From positions 1-6,456 of the forward strand of contig JAKAZN010000114.1 in assembly GCA_021815835.1 (NCBI GenBank): a stretch of 6,456 bases of DNA, written 5' to 3'. The translations under genes and the position numbers were made by a program. Source of the stretch: Pseudomonadota bacterium. Lineage in GTDB: Bacteria > Pseudomonadota > Alphaproteobacteria > Acetobacterales > Acetobacteraceae. The notes below the pieces were generated by a model that did not search any database, was not told the DNA's origin, and saw nothing but the letters and a program-made list of their open reading frames with translations. Within the stretch, counting starts at the first letter, position 1; the number at the start of each line of letters is the position of its first letter. Shown piece by piece: positions 5,755 through 6,456 of the stretch.

Positions 5755-6456
5755 ATGGGACCGCTCGCGGGGCTGCGCCTGATCGAAATCGCCGGGATCG
5801 GTCCCGGCCCGATGGCGGCGATGATGCTGGGCGACATGGGCGCGGACGTGATCCGCATCGACCGGCTGGCGCCGGCGGAGCCCGAGCGCTTCCCCGATCC
5901 GCGCCACGCGGTGCATGGCCGGTCGCGCCGCTCCCTCGCGCTCGATCTGCGCAAGCCCGGCGCGGCGGAATTGGTGCTGCGGCTGGCCGCCGGGGCGGAC
6001 GGGCTGATGGAGCCGTTCCGGCCGGGCGTCGCCGAACGACTCGGCATCGGTCCGGAGCCGTGCCGGGCGGCGAACCCGAAGCTGGTCTATGGGCGCATGA
6101 CCGGGTGGGGCCAGGACGGGCCGCTCGCGCGCGCCGCCGGCCACGACATCAACTACATCGCGCTGACCGGCCTGTTGCACGCGATCGGGACCAGGGAGCG
6201 GCCGGTGCCGCCGCTCAATCTGGTGGGCGATTACGGCGGCGGGGCGATGCTGCTCGCGTTCGGCATGGTCTGCGGGCTGCTGGAGGCCGCGCGCTCCGGG
6301 CAGGGCCAGGTGGTGGACGCGGCGATGGTGGATGGCGCGGCGCTGCTGTTCGGTGCCGCGTTCGGCGCCTTCCAGGCCGGCGCGTGGCGCGACGCGCGGG
6401 AGGCGAACATGCTGGACGGGGCGGCGCATTTCTACAACACGTACGAAACGTCCGAC
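5755..6456 (+). CDS. CaiB/BaiF family III CoA-transferase-fold protein, probable alpha-methylacyl-CoA racemase (5' part)
   Basis: This frame runs from ATG to the window end without a stop (234 codons of an expected 360 or so). The family interconverts (2R)- and (2S)-2-methylacyl-CoA through an enolate, in cytoplasmic branched-chain or sterol-type fatty acid breakdown. The N-terminus [20 protein letters not shown], then GADVIRIDR and LDLRKPGA, are typical. The catalytic pair is present: His130 in [11 protein letters not shown] and Asp159 in NLVGDYGGG, matching His126/Asp156 of mycobacterial MCR with one residue fewer between them. VVDAAMVDG and the closing YNTYE also fit. GHDINY together with [12 protein letters not shown] points to the racemase branch rather than formyl-CoA or carnitine transferases. 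The third catalytic acid lies beyond the window. The gene begins 37 nt after the kinase stop, close enough for co-transcription, but no functional link to the kinase is visible. Confidence 0.9.
   Translation, partial: MGPLAGLRLIEIAGIGPGPMAAMMLGDMGADVIRIDRLAPAEPERFPDPRHAVHGRSRRSLALDLRKPGAAELVLRLAAGADGLMEPFRPGVAERLGIGPEPCRAANPKLVYGRMTGWGQDGPLARAAGHDINYIALTGLLHAIGTRERPVPPLNLVGDYGGGAMLLAFGMVCGLLEAARSGQGQVVDAAMVDGAALLFGAAFGAFQAGAWRDAREANMLDGAAHFYNTYETSD

Noticed and set aside
4914..6047. 377-codon minus-strand open frame across the kinase end and racemase start
   Set aside because: It spans two well-supported genes and their gap in antisense and has low-complexity Arg/Gly content, so it is a shadow.
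1..6456. CRISPR array, tRNA, rRNA, insertion sequence or attachment site
   Set aside because: I saw no regularly spaced direct repeats, cloverleaf, transposase motifs or flanking duplications. The CHAT gene has no Cas or gRAMP neighbour here, so a Craspase-type system is not supported.

Overview
The window is a GC-rich stretch (clearly above 65% G+C, with strong G/C at third codon positions). It reads like an alphaproteobacterial chromosome, most likely an acetobacteraceous or sphingomonad-type organism. That guess rests on composition, on the mycobacterial/alphaproteobacterial style of the racemase, and on the pairing of a secreted repeat adhesin with a CHAT protein. No sequence search was possible. 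All four genes lie on the + strand.

Region 1 (about 2-3558) is the end of an operon. It starts inside the C-terminal tail of what looks like a large secreted beta-helical (filamentous-haemagglutinin-like, two-partner-secretion) exoprotein. Two bases after its stop comes a 1040-residue lipoprotein with a Cys23 lipobox, a four-cysteine N-terminal region, TPR-like repeats, a coiled coil and a complete C-terminal CHAT (caspase/separase-type) protease domain with His871 and Cys922. The tight spacing suggests translational coupling and a shared job at the cell envelope.

Region 2 (3559-3707) is a 149-base gap that is unusually well organised. It holds a long bulged GC-rich hairpin ending in TCTT (3613-3653), which is a candidate terminator for the operon. 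This is followed at once by a candidate sigma70-type promoter (3652-3679). A 14-bp inverted repeat, GGCCCG-CA-CGGGCC, fills most of the promoter's 16-bp spacer and looks like an operator. The -10 element overlaps the farthest-upstream possible kinase start, so the start at 3708 is preferred.

Region 3 (3708-5717) encodes a membrane Ser/Thr protein kinase of the bacterial PknB/Hanks type: cytoplasmic kinase domain, one membrane segment, a roughly 58-residue Pro/Ala/Thr linker, and a periplasmic region with two cysteines and a DUF4384-like domain. The DNA coding for the linker has seven C-tracts separated by loops of at most 7 nt, so it can form a G-quadruplex on the minus strand.

Region 4 (5755 to the window end) is the first 234 codons of a CaiB/BaiF family III CoA-transferase-fold enzyme, best read as an alpha-methylacyl-CoA racemase, with the expected His and Asp in place. 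It is probably a metabolic neighbour rather than part of the surface system.

The most interesting working model is inference only: a surface exoprotein, a periplasm-facing CHAT protease lipoprotein encoded in the same operon, and next door a transmembrane kinase with an envelope sensor.
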